Assembly: GCF_018130765.1 (NCBI RefSeq)
Contig: NZ_JAFCJZ010000021.1
Location: forward strand, 62,001-126,000
Length of the DNA stretch: 64,000 nt
Source of the DNA: Bradyrhizobium iriomotense
Lineage (GTDB): Bacteria > Pseudomonadota > Alphaproteobacteria > Rhizobiales > Xanthobacteraceae
Direction: 5' to 3'
The notes under the pieces are model-generated. The model saw only the letters and a list, made by a program, of their open reading frames with translations, made no database searches and was not told the origin of the DNA. Below are positions 7,952 through 18,107 of this stretch, piece after piece (positions within the stretch are counted from its first letter, which is position 1; every line of letters begins with the position of its first letter). The position numbers and the translations under genes were made by a program.

Positions 7952-9298
7952 GTGGAGCACGCGCGCGACACCGACCGCAAGCCAGAGCCGAAAAACCTCG
8001 TCATCTGCTGTGACGGGACCGGCAACGAGATCTCGGAGAACATCTCCAACGTCCTGAAGCTCTATCGCTGCCTGCGCAAGACGGACAAGACGAAGCCGCG
8101 GCAGATGGTGTTCTACGATCCCGGGGTCGGCACGGTGACGGAGCCGACGACGTGGCACCGGATCAAGGCCGACGTCAACCTGGTGCTGGGGCTCGCCACC
8201 GGCTACGGGCTCGATGACAACGTGCTCAGCGCCTATTGCTTCCTGGTCGAGCATTATGCGCCTGATGACAAGATCTATCTGTTCGGTTTTTCGCGCGGCG
8301 CTTACACGGTGCGGGTGCTGGCGGGGCTGATCCACAAGATCGGGCTGATCTCGCCGGAGCAGGTGAACCTCGCAGGAAGTGGCATGGTCGCCTACAAGCA
8401 ATATTCCGGCACCGGGCGCGGCAACGATGTCGAGGACCTCAAGGACGTCGCCGTGGACGACCAGGGGCCGCTGCCGAAGGACGAATTCGACCTCGCCGCG
8501 CAGTTCGCGCGCATCACCTCGACGCGCTGGCCGACTATCCACTTCATCGGCGTGTGGGACACGGTGGCGAGCGTGATCGTGCCGCGGCGCGACAATTTCT
8601 TCTTCGTGTTCAGCCTGGAGGAGCTCGCCTTCACGCGGCGCAATCCGAGCGTCAACATCTTCCGGCAGGCGATCGCCATCGACGAGCGGCGCCGCATGTT
8701 CCGCCTCAACAAGTACTGGGAGCCGCAGGAATATTGGAGCAACCGCTACGTCCCGGACGAGAAGAAGGTGCCGCAGGACATTCTGCAGGTGTGGTTCGCC
8801 GGCGTGCATTGCGACGTCGGCGGCGGCTATGCGGAGGCGGAAAGCGGGGAATCGAAATATCCGCTGATCTGGATGATCGAGGAGGCCGAGAAGGCCGGGC
8901 TGAACTTCAACCCGCGCACCGTGAACCAGCTCGCCTGGGGCGTCCAGCGCAAGAACTCGCCCTTTAGATATGTGCCGCCCGCCTACGAGGGGAAGTCGGG
9001 CGAATTGCACAATTCGATGAATGCGGCCTGGCGCGTGCTGGAGTATTTGCCGAAGCGCGCGAAGTACCGGGAATGGCCGGAGCGGAAGGTCACTTTCGGC
9101 TTCTACATCCCCGATTGCGAGCCGCGCCTCATCCCCGACGGCGCGCATGTGCATGAGAGCGTGCTGAAGCGGATGGCGGTGGAGCCGGACTACCGGCCGG
9201 TGAACCTGCCGAAGGATTATGTGACCGTGCCGATGCCGGCGCCGCCGGGGGAGGATGTGGCGGCGGGGGCTGGGGTGGAGGAGGGGGTGACGGGGTGA
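7952..9298 (+). CDS. DUF2235 / Tle1-like alpha/beta hydrolase
   Basis: The 448-residue protein has the DUF2235 signature: CCDGTGNE at residues 20-26 near the N-terminus, YDPGVGT at 55-61 and the nucleophile elbow GFSRGAYT at 112-119 (GxSxG; Ser114). This domain is shared with type VI phospholipase effectors of the Tle1 group and with stand-alone hydrolases. No signal peptide and no type VI genes are nearby, so a cytoplasmic stand-alone hydrolase is more likely than an effector. The GTG start at 7952 has GGAGG eight bases upstream. Both flanks are family B repeats. The substrate is unknown. Confidence 0.85.
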   Translation: MEHARDTDRKPEPKNLVICCDGTGNEISENISNVLKLYRCLRKTDKTKPRQMVFYDPGVGTVTEPTTWHRIKADVNLVLGLATGYGLDDNVLSAYCFLVEHYAPDDKIYLFGFSRGAYTVRVLAGLIHKIGLISPEQVNLAGSGMVAYKQYSGTGRGNDVEDLKDVAVDDQGPLPKDEFDLAAQFARITSTRWPTIHFIGVWDTVASVIVPRRDNFFFVFSLEELAFTRRNPSVNIFRQAIAIDERRRMFRLNKYWEPQEYWSNRYVPDEKKVPQDILQVWFAGVHCDVGGGYAEAESGESKYPLIWMIEEAEKAGLNFNPRTVNQLAWGVQRKNSPFRYVPPAYEGKSGELHNSMNAAWRVLEYLPKRAKYREWPERKVTFGFYIPDCEPRLIPDGAHVHESVLKRMAVEPDYRPVNLPKDYVTVPMPAPPGEDVAAGAGVEEGVTG

Positions 9299-9307
9299 GG
9301 TGCACTT

Positions 9308-9453
9308 CCCTTCTCCCCTTGTGGGAGAAGGTGGCGCGAAGCGCCGGATGAGGGGTTGCGTCCACAAACTCGGGAGGTGCGTATGCCGCGCGAGACCCCT
9401 CACCCGTCTCGCCGCTTGCGCGGCGATCCACCCTCTCCCACAGGGGGAGAGGG
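9308..9453. repeat. Repeat family B
   Basis: CTTCTCCCCTTGTGGGAGAA at the left, CTCTCCCACAGGGGGAGAGG at the right, with GGATGAGGGGT and ACCCCTCACCCGTCTCGCC between. It follows the DUF2235 stop codon closely. The rest of the gap to 9666 holds a family F repeat and no gene. Confidence 0.8.
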
Positions 9454-9591
9454 GAAGGCACCGCACCCCGCTACCGCCGCTTTCTCCGGTCGCCGCCACT
9501 TTTCATTAAAATTCTCCCGCCGACCTTAGCCGGATCGCATCAACTCCCTTGCATCATCCTGCACAGAGCCCGCCGCAAGCCTTTTTTGGTT

Positions 9592-9640
9592 CGGCATGAT
9601 CATTTCGGAAAACCGCTTCACACTTTTCCGGATCATGCCG
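9592..9640. repeat. Repeat family F (CATGATC...GATCATG hairpin)
   Basis: CGGCATGATCATTTCGGAAA, CCGCTTCACAC and TTTTCCGGATCATGCCG form an imperfect inverted repeat. A close copy is at 54482-54526. Confidence 0.75.
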
Positions 9641-9666
9641 ACAGCGGAGTTGGAGGAGATGTGCCA

Positions 9667-9912
9667 ATGCATCCGCGTAAATATGCCCGCGTGAAACCCG
9701 CAGGCCTGGTGTCCCGCCAGGCCAAGATCATCACCGACCCGCGCGCACCGGTGATTCCCTGCACGCTGATCGACTATTCGCCGGGCGGCGCCTGCGTCGA
9801 TCTCGGCGGCCAGGTGCAGATACCCGACCGCTTCGAGCTGTTGCACGTGAACACCAAGAAGCGCTGCCGGATTGCGTGGAAGCGCGGTACGCGGGTTGGC
9901 GTGGTGTTTTGA
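9667..9912 (+). CDS. PilZ domain protein
   Basis: An 81-residue single-domain protein. RKYAR at residues 4-8 and DYSPGGACVDL from residue 37 correspond to the RxxxR and D/NxSxxG motifs with which PilZ domains bind cyclic di-GMP. It would therefore be a small cytoplasmic c-di-GMP receptor, target unknown. ATG at 9667 has GGAGGAG upstream at a workable distance; the longer frame from 9586 would translate a family F repeat and is not credible. It stands alone between repeats. Confidence 0.8.
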   Translation: MHPRKYARVKPAGLVSRQAKIITDPRAPVIPCTLIDYSPGGACVDLGGQVQIPDRFELLHVNTKKRCRIAWKRGTRVGVVF

Positions 9913-9950
9913 CAAGTGCTGTAGCTGGTAAGAAAAAGTCTCGCCAAGCA

Positions 9951-10114
9951 CTCCGCTCCGCTCCCTCCCCCCTTGCGGGGGAGGGTTGGGGAGAGGGGTG
10001 ACCCAGCAAAGGGTGTTGGTCGCATGCGAGGTGGCGGCCACAGAGCGTCGCGCAACTCGCAAGAGCTCGTCGTGTGGCTACCCCTCTCCCTAGCCCTCCC
10101 CCGCAAGGGGGGAG
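9951..10114. repeat. Repeat family B variant (CCCCCTTGCGGGGGA)
   Basis: Left arm CCTCCCCCCTTGCGGGGGAG followed by GGTTGGGGAGAGGGG; right arm CCCCTCTCCCTAGCCCTCCC followed by CCGCAAGGGGGGAGGG. It fills most of the gap between the PilZ gene and the membrane protein gene. Confidence 0.75.
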
Positions 10115-10161
10115 GGAACGCAGCGTGCTTGTGGAACGATCTCTTCCAACAATTGGCGAAG

Positions 10162-10569
10162 CTACTTCCGCATCCGCGCCTTTGTGCCGGCGACAATCTG
10201 CATGGCGACGCCGGCGGTCCAGCCGAACAGCGCGAGCCAGGTCCAGACCATGTGCGGGTCGAGGCGGAGCACGATGACGGCGACGGAGGCGAGCGCGGTG
10301 AGCGTGGCGCAGAGCGTGCCGGCCGAGCTCAGAAATTCGGCGGCATCGATGCTGCTGTGGGCATCGTCAAACGGCAGCTGCGGCGTGTCGATGCCGAGAT
10401 AGAAGCCGACCGCGCCGAGCAGCATCATCATCAGCAGGAACCCCTGCGTGGTCAGCGGCGCAATCGCCGATCCGACATAGGCGCCGACGAACAGCCCGCA
10501 CGCGGCCCCCGCCATCGCGAGCCCCACGCGCTCGAACACGTGGGCAGCTTTACGAACACCAAACCGCAT
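10162..10569 (-). CDS. Hypothetical inner-membrane protein
   Basis: A 135-residue protein with about four hydrophobic segments (for example LAMAGAACGLFVGAYVGSA, FLLMMMLLGAVGFYLGI, LCATLTALASVAVIVL and WTWLALFGWTAGVAM). The short middle loop holds the only charged stretch (DTPQLPFDDAHSSIDAAEF). No transporter or enzyme motif is recognised. The gene is flanked on both sides by repeats and has no obvious operon partner. Confidence 0.75.
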   Translation of the reverse strand: MRFGVRKAAHVFERVGLAMAGAACGLFVGAYVGSAIAPLTTQGFLLMMMLLGAVGFYLGIDTPQLPFDDAHSSIDAAEFLSSAGTLCATLTALASVAVIVLRLDPHMVWTWLALFGWTAGVAMQIVAGTKARMRK

Positions 10570-10712
10570 TACCGGCCTCCGCGAGGCATTGACTATCGGA
10601 GAGGTTAGGCCAGTTTCGGGGTGCGTGGAAGGTGAGGAGGTTTACGGATGCGTGAGGGGTAACTCTTTCTCGCCGTTCTTACGGAGGAGCGAGCGAGCGC
10701 AACACACTCAGC

Positions 10713-10845
10713 CGTCGTCCCGGCGAAAGCCGGGACCCATAACCACAGGAAGCAGTTTGGCGAAGGCTCTTAGTTAAGGTGTCAACGCGCACCGCGCATC
10801 ATCGATAGATCACGCGGTATGGGTCCCGGCCTACGCCGGGACGAC
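10713..10845. repeat. Repeat family A
   Basis: GTCGTCCCGGCGAAAGCCGG then GACCCATAACC at the left, CGGTATGGGTCCCGGCCTAC then GCCGGGACGAC at the right. It lies in a 307-base gap (10570-10876) that otherwise shows no gene. Confidence 0.8.
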
Positions 10846-10876
10846 AGCGGTGGTTGTCGCGCCGTCATCGCGCCCC

Positions 10877-11989
<1,113 letters not shown>

Positions 11990-12139
11990 GCGGGAAGTTC
12001 CGGGGATAGGGGATGAAAGCGATTGCATGAAGTTTAGTCGCGGAAACGCGAATTGCCAGTTGCGCAGGCGGCATAGCGGCTCGCGGCGCCATGCATTGCG
12101 CGCGTCATATGATCACGGGTGGTTGTCCACCCCCTCCGC

Positions 12140-12268
12140 CGTCGTCCCGGCGAACGCCGGGACCCATACCGCGTGATCCACCGATTGCGACTGGTATTGA
12201 TCCCGAACAACCAATCTTCGCCAAACTTCTCCCTGGGGTTATGGGTCCCGGCGTTCGCCGGGACGACA
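12140..12268. repeat. Repeat family A
   Basis: GTCGTCCCGGCGAACGCCGG then GACCCATACCGCG; right arm TTATGGGTCCCGGCGTTCG then CCGGGACGAC. It ends at the stop codon of the convergent exported protein gene. Confidence 0.8.
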
Positions 12269-12982
12269 TCACCGCTCGAAAACCCCAAGCCGCAGCTTGC
12301 CGACGCGGTTGCGCTTCCCTCGCCCGATCGTGACGGTGGTGTGGGCGGCGAACTCGATCGTGTAGCGGCCGTCTTCCATCTTGGTCAGGCTGCAGAGTTC
12401 GCCGAACTTCTCGGCCAGCGTCTTGTCGTCCTCGACGAACAGACGGTAGTCGTTGAGATCGTAGCGGCGCGGCCCCCGCCACTTCACGGATGGAAAATAG
12501 GTGCGCATGTCGCCGTCAGTCTTGACGACGACGGTGCGGCCCGTCGCCTTGCGAAACAGGTCCGGCGTCTCGATCAGCCGCGCGCGATGGCCTTCGATCG
12601 CATAGACGTTCAGCGTCATGATGTGACGCTCGGTGCGGAAGGAGACCGCGACATAGCGCGAGTCGGGCGACCACTCCGCGTAATAGGCATCGGGGTCGGT
12701 GTCGAGATTGTTCTCGTGGCTGATGTTGTCGAGCACGGCCAGCCTGCGATGCTTCGGCTCCGACATCAGATAGGCGTGAAACTTGTCATGCGCGCCGTCG
12801 CCCTCGCCATGGACGGCGATGGCGAGCCGCTTGTTCGGCGCCCACCCACCCGTGATGATGCCGTACTCGCCCTTCGCATAGGTGTGCTCGGCCGTGGCGC
12901 GCGCCTGCGGCGTCGCGGCAAGCAGGACGAAGAGCGCGGCAACGATGGCGCGGCGGAGTTGCATGACGGTTTGTCGCGGCAT
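12269..12982 (-). CDS. Hypothetical exported protein
   Basis: The 237-residue product starts MPRQTVMQLRRAIVAALFV, a classical signal peptide with likely cleavage after ARA near residue 29. The mature part has scattered beta-propeller-like phrases (YYAEWSPDSRYVAVSF, VYAIEGHRARLIETP), reminiscent of periplasmic WD/YVTN-like or TolB-type proteins, but it is too short for a full propeller. It ends before a family A repeat. An ATG at residue 7 is an alternative start. Role unknown; periplasmic location inferred. Confidence 0.7.
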   Translation of the reverse strand: MPRQTVMQLRRAIVAALFVLLAATPQARATAEHTYAKGEYGIITGGWAPNKRLAIAVHGEGDGAHDKFHAYLMSEPKHRRLAVLDNISHENNLDTDPDAYYAEWSPDSRYVAVSFRTERHIMTLNVYAIEGHRARLIETPDLFRKATGRTVVVKTDGDMRTYFPSVKWRGPRRYDLNDYRLFVEDDKTLAEKFGELCSLTKMEDGRYTIEFAAHTTVTIGRGKRNRVGKLRLGVFER

Positions 12983-13031
12983 GATGCGCGGACGTTCACT
13001 CGTCGTCCTGGCGAAGGGAGATACCCTGCCC

Positions 13032-14102
13032 CTACTCCACCAGCGTGAACTGCAGCAGCAGCGTGCGCTGGAGCATGGAGAAATTGTCGTCGGAGACGAG
13101 GGTCAGCACGGTCTCGCCCTCCGCCGTGACGTGGACGTCGATGCCTTCCATGTTGTCGATCTCCTGGCCGAGATCGGCCTTGAACAGCGCGGGACCATCG
13201 ACGACCGCGCCCGGCGCGATGGATTTCAGGGGGATCGAGCGGATGCGGATGTCGACGCCGGTGAACCAGGAGAATTTGCGTTCGAGGATCAGGAGCTCGC
13301 CGGAGGGCAACAGCACCGCGTCGCTGATGTCGAATTTCTCGGTGCGGCGGACGCTGAACTGGCCGGGCGTCGGGCCGCCGATCAGGAACGCGACCAGGTT
13401 GCCGTCGGCGTCCAGCCCGCGCTCGGAGAACGCGATCAGGGTGCCGGCGAGCGGCTGGCCCTTCGGCACCAGGATCAGCGCTTCCAGCCCCTTGTTGTGC
13501 GGCAGCTTGCGCAACGCTGGCGGCACCGGGATCGGCTCGCCGCGGGCGCGGATGCCGCCCTTGGCAAAATCGTAGCGCAGGATCTGGTTGACGCGCTCGA
13601 GCCCGACATAGACGAGGTTGCCGTCGCGCGTCAGCGATTCCGAATCCCACCACATGCGCTTTTCAGTGATCGGCCGCCCCTCCGCGCCCAGCAGCGGCGC
13701 GGCCTCGACGTCGTCGAGCCCGGCCATGTTGCGGCCGGAATAGCGGATGCGGCCGGTGAACCAGCCGCCCTGGTCGGAGATCGCGAGGAAGCGCTCGCCC
13801 TTGGCATCGAGCCGGATGCCGGACAGGCCGCCGAAGCCGCGAAAGGGCGAGGTCAGCACCAGGCCGCTGCGATAGTCCAGCGAGCCGAAGCGCGTGCGCG
13901 AGCGGTCGCGCGGCTCGAAATTCGGAATCGGGCGCGCATTGACCTCGAGGCTGACGGGATCAGTGACGGCGTGCTCGACCTGGAGCGGGCGCGGCGGCGG
14001 CTCGGTCGTGGCTTGCGCCTGCGCAAGGCGCGAGAGTGCAAGAGTGGAAAATCCCGCCGCCGCGTGGCCAAGAAAGCTGCGGCGGGATGATTGCGTGCTC
14101 AC
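13032..14102 (-). CDS. Esterase-like activity of phytase family protein, Tat-exported
   Basis: The 356-residue protein begins MSTQSSRRSFLGHAAAGFST, a twin-arginine signal (SRRSFLG), with mature start near residue 30. The body has phrases of the 'esterase-like activity of phytase' beta-propeller family: FGGLSGIRLDAKGERFLAIS, GRITEKRMWWDSESLTRDG-like strand and NMEGIDVHVTAEGETVLTLVSDDNFS. It is predicted periplasmic and to act on phosphate esters, untested. The GTG start overlaps the cobT stop in GTGA, so it is translationally coupled to cobT; a functional link is not obvious. Confidence 0.85.
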   Translation of the reverse strand: MSTQSSRRSFLGHAAAGFSTLALSRLAQAQATTEPPPRPLQVEHAVTDPVSLEVNARPIPNFEPRDRSRTRFGSLDYRSGLVLTSPFRGFGGLSGIRLDAKGERFLAISDQGGWFTGRIRYSGRNMAGLDDVEAAPLLGAEGRPITEKRMWWDSESLTRDGNLVYVGLERVNQILRYDFAKGGIRARGEPIPVPPALRKLPHNKGLEALILVPKGQPLAGTLIAFSERGLDADGNLVAFLIGGPTPGQFSVRRTEKFDISDAVLLPSGELLILERKFSWFTGVDIRIRSIPLKSIAPGAVVDGPALFKADLGQEIDNMEGIDVHVTAEGETVLTLVSDDNFSMLQRTLLLQFTLVE

Positions 14103-16000
14103 GAATGCAGTTTGCGTCGCGGGCGACCGGCCGGCTGGGTTGGTGCGGTGTTGGTCTCGCTGAACAGCTCGGCGAGCTTTTCGGTGATGGCGCCGCCGAG
14201 TTCTTCCGCATCCACGATCGTCACCGCGCGGCGGTAGTAGCGCGTGACGTCATGGCCGATGCCGATCGCGATCAGCTCGACCGGCGAGCGGGTCTCGATC
14301 TCCTCGATGATGTGGCGCAGGTGCCGCTCGAGATAGTTGCCGGGATTGACCGACAGCGTGGAATCGTCGACCGGCGCACCGTCCGAGATCATCATCAGGA
14401 TCTTGCGCTGCTCGGGCCGGCCGAGCAGGCGCTTGTGCGCCCAGTCCAGCGCCTCGCCGTCGATGTTCTCCTTCAGGAGACCCTCGCGCATCATCAGGCC
14501 GAGATTCTTTCGCGCACGGCGCCACGGCGCATCCGCCGACTTGTAGATGATGTGGCGGAGATCGTTGAGACGGCCGGGATTGGCCGGCTTGCCGGCGGCA
14601 AGCCACGCCTCGCGCGATTGCCCACCCTTCCAGGCGCGCGTGGTGAAGCCCAAAATCTCGACCTTGACGCCGCAACGCTCCAGCGTGCGGGCGAGGATGT
14701 CGGCACAGGTCGCGGCGACCGTGATCGGGCGTCCGCGCATCGAGCCGGAATTGTCGAGCAGCAGCGTCACCACGGTGTCACGGAATGTCGCCTCCTTCTC
14801 GTGCATGAAGGACAGCGGGTGATAGGGATCGGTCACCACGCGCGACAGGCGCGCGGGGTCGAGGATGCCCTCTTCGAGATCGAACTCCCAGGCGCGGTTC
14901 TGCTGCGCCATCAGGCGGCGCTGCAGCCGGTTGGCGAGGCGGGCGACGATGCCCTGCAGATGCGCAAGCTGCTTGTCGAGATAGGCGCGCAGCCGCTCCA
15001 GCTCGTCATGGTCGCAGAGATCCTCGGCCGCGATGACCTCGTCGAACTTGGGCGCGAAGGCGTGATATTCCGGCCCGCGCGGCTCGTTCCTGCCATGCGC
15101 GTTCGGACGCGTCGCCTCGCCCGGCGTCTCGTCGTCGCCGAGCTCGCCGTCGTCGAAGGTGTCGGAGGTCGAGGCCTGCGCGCTTTCCATCGCGCTCTCG
15201 CTCATCTCCTCCGAGGTCGCCTGCGCCTGGTCGGCGCTCATCTCCTGGGCGGCATCGGAATCGGGCGAGCCTTCGGCGCCGGACTGGTCGTTGTCGCCGT
15301 CCTGGTTCTCGTCGTTGTCCTCATTGTCCTCACTGTCGGCGCTGCGCTCGTCGCCGAGCTCGAGCGCCGACAACAGATCATGCACGGCATCGCCGAACCT
15401 GGCCTGGTCCTCGACCACGCCGTCGAGCCGGTCGAGCCGCCTGCCGATCTTGTCTTCGAGAATGGGCCGCCAGAGATCGACCATCTTCTTCGCCGCCGTC
15501 GGCGGCGCCATGCCGGTGAGGCGCTCGCGCACCAGCATCGCCAGCGCGTCCGCCAGCGGCGCATCGGCGCGGTCGGTGATTTCGTCGAACTTGCCGCGGT
15601 GGAAATGGTCGTCGAGCATCGCGGTGAGGTTCTTGGCAACGCCCGCCATGCGGCGCGCACCGATCGCCTCGACCCTCGCCTGCTCCACCGCCTCGAACAC
15701 GCCGCGCGCCTGCGGATTGCCGGGCATCAGCTTGCGATGAACCTTGGGATCGTGACAGGCGATCTTGAGCGCGATGGAATCGGCGTGGCCGCGCACGATG
15801 GCGGCGTCGCGCTTGGTCATCTTGCGCGCCGGCTCCGGCAGCCGCGCCTTGCCCGGCGCAAGGCCCGGGCGCTCGGCGGCGAAGGAGACGTCGAGCTCGG
15901 GCGATTTCGCGATCGCCTTCAGGCAGGAGGCGACCGAGCGCTTGAACGGCTCGGTCGGCGCTTCCTTGCTGTTACGGAATTTGGAGTTGGAGGTGGTCAT
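14099..16000 (-). CDS. cobT: Cobaltochelatase subunit CobT
   Basis: Subunit of the aerobic CobNST chelatase that inserts cobalt into hydrogenobyrinic acid a,c-diamide in vitamin B12 synthesis. The 633-residue protein has an N-terminal helical domain, a very acidic low-complexity linker at ~215-295 (Asp/Glu/Ser/Gln), and a C-terminal von Willebrand A domain with the MIDAS motif DNSGS at 416-420. Length is normal for the family. It lies downstream of cobS, separated by a family A repeat; cobN is not in the window. The 3' end overlaps the next gene in GTGA. Confidence 0.95.
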   Translation of the reverse strand: MTTSNSKFRNSKEAPTEPFKRSVASCLKAIAKSPELDVSFAAERPGLAPGKARLPEPARKMTKRDAAIVRGHADSIALKIACHDPKVHRKLMPGNPQARGVFEAVEQARVEAIGARRMAGVAKNLTAMLDDHFHRGKFDEITDRADAPLADALAMLVRERLTGMAPPTAAKKMVDLWRPILEDKIGRRLDRLDGVVEDQARFGDAVHDLLSALELGDERSADSEDNEDNDENQDGDNDQSGAEGSPDSDAAQEMSADQAQATSEEMSESAMESAQASTSDTFDDGELGDDETPGEATRPNAHGRNEPRGPEYHAFAPKFDEVIAAEDLCDHDELERLRAYLDKQLAHLQGIVARLANRLQRRLMAQQNRAWEFDLEEGILDPARLSRVVTDPYHPLSFMHEKEATFRDTVVTLLLDNSGSMRGRPITVAATCADILARTLERCGVKVEILGFTTRAWKGGQSREAWLAAGKPANPGRLNDLRHIIYKSADAPWRRARKNLGLMMREGLLKENIDGEALDWAHKRLLGRPEQRKILMMISDGAPVDDSTLSVNPGNYLERHLRHIIEEIETRSPVELIAIGIGHDVTRYYRRAVTIVDAEELGGAITEKLAELFSETNTAPTQPAGRPRRKLHS

Positions 16001-16010
16001 CTCGCCCTAT

Positions 16011-16129
16011 CCGTCGCCCCGGCGAAAGCCGGGGCCCATAACCACCGGCCGTCGTAGAGTCAGAAAAACTATCAGCGTCGCATCACCGAAACATCACGCG
16101 GTATGGGTCCCGGCTTTCGCCGGGACGAC
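16011..16129. repeat. Repeat family A between cobS and cobT
   Basis: GTCGCCCCGGCGAAAGCCGG then GGCCCATAACC at the left; CGGTATGGGTCCCGGCTTTC then GCCGGGACGAC at the right. It separates cobS from cobT and may uncouple them or attenuate transcription; that role is a guess. Confidence 0.8.
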
Positions 16130-16142
16130 ACACCGGGAGAGA

Positions 16143-17141
16143 TCAGCTGAGCGCCACGTTGACCGCCGATTCCGGCAGCTCCGCGTTGAAGCAGCGCTGG
16201 TAGAACTCGGCGACCAGGGGACGCTCGAGCTCGTCGCACTTGTTGAGGAAGGTGACGCGGAAGGCGAAGCCGATATCGCCGAAGATATCGGAGTTTTCCG
16301 CCCAGGTGATCACCGTGCGCGGGCTCATCACCGTCGACAGATCGCCATTAGCGAAGGCGTTGCGGGTGAGATCAGCGAGACGGACCATCTTGTTGACGAT
16401 GTCGCGGCCTTCCTGGGTGCGATAGTGCTTGGCCTTGGCCAGCACGATCTCAACTTCCTCGTCGTGGCTGAGGTAGTTCAGCGTGGTGACGATCGACCAG
16501 CGGTCCATCTGGCCCTGGTTGATCTGCTGGGTGCCGTGATAGAGGCCGGAGGTGTCGCCGAGGCCAACGGTGTTCGCCGTGGCGAACAGGCGGAACGCCG
16601 GATGCGGCTTGATCACCTTGTTCTGGTCGAGCAGCGTCAGGCGTCCGGAGACTTCCAGCACGCGCTGGATCACGAACATCACGTCCGGGCGGCCGGCGTC
16701 GTATTCGTCGAACACCAGCGCGACGTTGTTCTGCAGCGCCCAGGGCAAAATGCCGTCACGGAATTCGGTGACCTGCTTGCCGTCGCGGACCACGATCGAG
16801 TCCTTGCCGACGAGGTCGATACGGCTGATGTGGCTGTCGAGGTTGACGCGCACGCAGGGCCAGTTCAGCCGGGCGGCGACCTGCTCGATATGGGTGGATT
16901 TACCGGTGCCGTGATAGCCGGTCACCATCACGCGGCGGTTGCGTGCAAAGCCGGCGAGAATGGCGAGCGTGGTGGCGCGATCGAAGCGATAGTCGGAATC
17001 GACTTCGGGCACATGAGGATCGACTTCGGAATAGGCCGGCACTTCGAGATCGCTGTCGATCCCGAACACCTGGCGCACCGACACCTTCATGTCGGGCAGA
17101 CCGGAAACTTCCTCAACTTTTGACATGGCGGCGGTCGTCAT
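16143..17141 (-). CDS. cobS: Cobaltochelatase subunit CobS
   Basis: AAA+ ATPase that with CobT forms the motor of the cobaltochelatase complex. Walker A GYHGTGKST is at residues 75-83 and Walker B VFDEYD at 143-148; the start of the domain and the C-terminal helical lid are intact and the length (332 residues) is standard. The ATG at 17141 is preferred, with GGAGG just upstream; the TTG three bases earlier is too close to it. No cobalamin riboswitch was recognised in the 294-base gap before DedA (17142-17435), which shows no gene. Confidence 0.95.
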   Translation of the reverse strand: MTTAAMSKVEEVSGLPDMKVSVRQVFGIDSDLEVPAYSEVDPHVPEVDSDYRFDRATTLAILAGFARNRRVMVTGYHGTGKSTHIEQVAARLNWPCVRVNLDSHISRIDLVGKDSIVVRDGKQVTEFRDGILPWALQNNVALVFDEYDAGRPDVMFVIQRVLEVSGRLTLLDQNKVIKPHPAFRLFATANTVGLGDTSGLYHGTQQINQGQMDRWSIVTTLNYLSHDEEVEIVLAKAKHYRTQEGRDIVNKMVRLADLTRNAFANGDLSTVMSPRTVITWAENSDIFGDIGFAFRVTFLNKCDELERPLVAEFYQRCFNAELPESAVNVALS

Positions 17142-17435
17142 CAATCCTCCGAGGCCCCGGGCGATCCCGAGACCAGTTATTGCACGTTGGCTGCGGCTGG
17201 GTGCACTTTCGAACCTATCAGAGACAACGTGCCGGCAGAAGCCCGCCCCTCAATCAAAGTTCCGTTGTCTTTTCATTTAGATAGGTGAGGAACGCAGTTT
17301 TTGGAGGGCTGCCTTGCGAATCACGCTCGAATTTCGGGCGGGGTAACGGGCTGCCCACGCAAATGGCACTTTCGCCGCCTCTCCCTACTTATGTAGGGTC
17401 CGAACCGAAAAACCCCAGCCCGCCACAGAGACGAC

Positions 17436-18095
17436 GTGACGTCCTTTCTCGATCCCCTCATCGCTTTCGTCTCGGCCCATGCGTGGCTGGCCTATTTGAC
17501 CCTGTTCCTGGCGGCCCTTCTGGAGGCCGTGCCGGTGGTGGGATCGGTGATCCCCGGCTCGACCATCATCCTGGCGCTGAGCGCCCTGGTTCCGGGCGGC
17601 GAGCTGAAGTTGCCATGGGTGCTGCTGGCGGCCGCCCTCGGCGCGATGCTCGGCGATGGCTCGGCCTACTGGGTCGGGCACCGGCAGCAGCGCGAGATCC
17701 TCAACACCTGGCCGATGACCAACTATCCGCGCGTGGTCGAGGAGAGCGAGAGCTTCTTCCACCGCTTCGGCACCTGGGCCGTGTTCTTCGCCCGCTTCGT
17801 GCCGCCGATCCGCGCCTTCGTGCCCGTGACCGCCGGCGCGCTGGGGATGACGCCCGCAAGATTCTATACGGTGAATATCCCGGCGATCCTGGTCTGGGCC
17901 CCCGCCCACGTGCTGCCGGGCGTGCTGGCGGTGTCGGCGCTGCATGAATATGCCGGGCTGCACCATCATGAGCATGTCGGCAAGCATATCTGGATTTTGA
18001 CGGTGGTCGGGGTTGCGATCGTGGGCGGGGTGGCAGTCTGGATCTATCGCCGGCGGAATGGTGGTGGTGTCGCGACGGCGAAGCCGCGGGGCTAG
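17436..18095 (+). CDS. DedA family inner-membrane protein
   Basis: A 219-residue membrane protein with the DedA/SNARE-associated pattern: an early reentrant helix (LLEAVPVVGSVIPGSTII), GDGSAYWVGHRQQRE, and the conserved FFHRFGTWAVFFARFVPPIRAFVP motif with its basic residues. DedA proteins are proposed lipid scramblases or transporters that support membrane homeostasis; the substrate here is unknown. The start is a GTG at 17436. It ends just before a family A repeat. It sits between cobS and the citrate synthase pair without an obvious link. Confidence 0.88.
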   Translation: MTSFLDPLIAFVSAHAWLAYLTLFLAALLEAVPVVGSVIPGSTIILALSALVPGGELKLPWVLLAAALGAMLGDGSAYWVGHRQQREILNTWPMTNYPRVVEESESFFHRFGTWAVFFARFVPPIRAFVPVTAGALGMTPARFYTVNIPAILVWAPAHVLPGVLAVSALHEYAGLHHHEHVGKHIWILTVVGVAIVGGVAVWIYRRRNGGGVATAKPRG

Positions 18096-18107
18096 GTCCA
18101 CCCTCGA

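Noticed and set aside
7952..9298. Type VI secretion effector
   Set aside because: The domain is related, but no secretion or immunity gene lies near and no targeting sequence was seen.
14036..16057. 673-residue open frame opposite cobT
   Set aside because: Antisense shadow of a GC-rich gene; composition is Arg/Ala/Gly-rich with no family match, and cobT on the other strand is complete.
17142..17435. Cobalamin riboswitch upstream of cobS
   Set aside because: No B12-box-like conserved core was recognised; a covariance-model search (Rfam Cobalamin) would decide.
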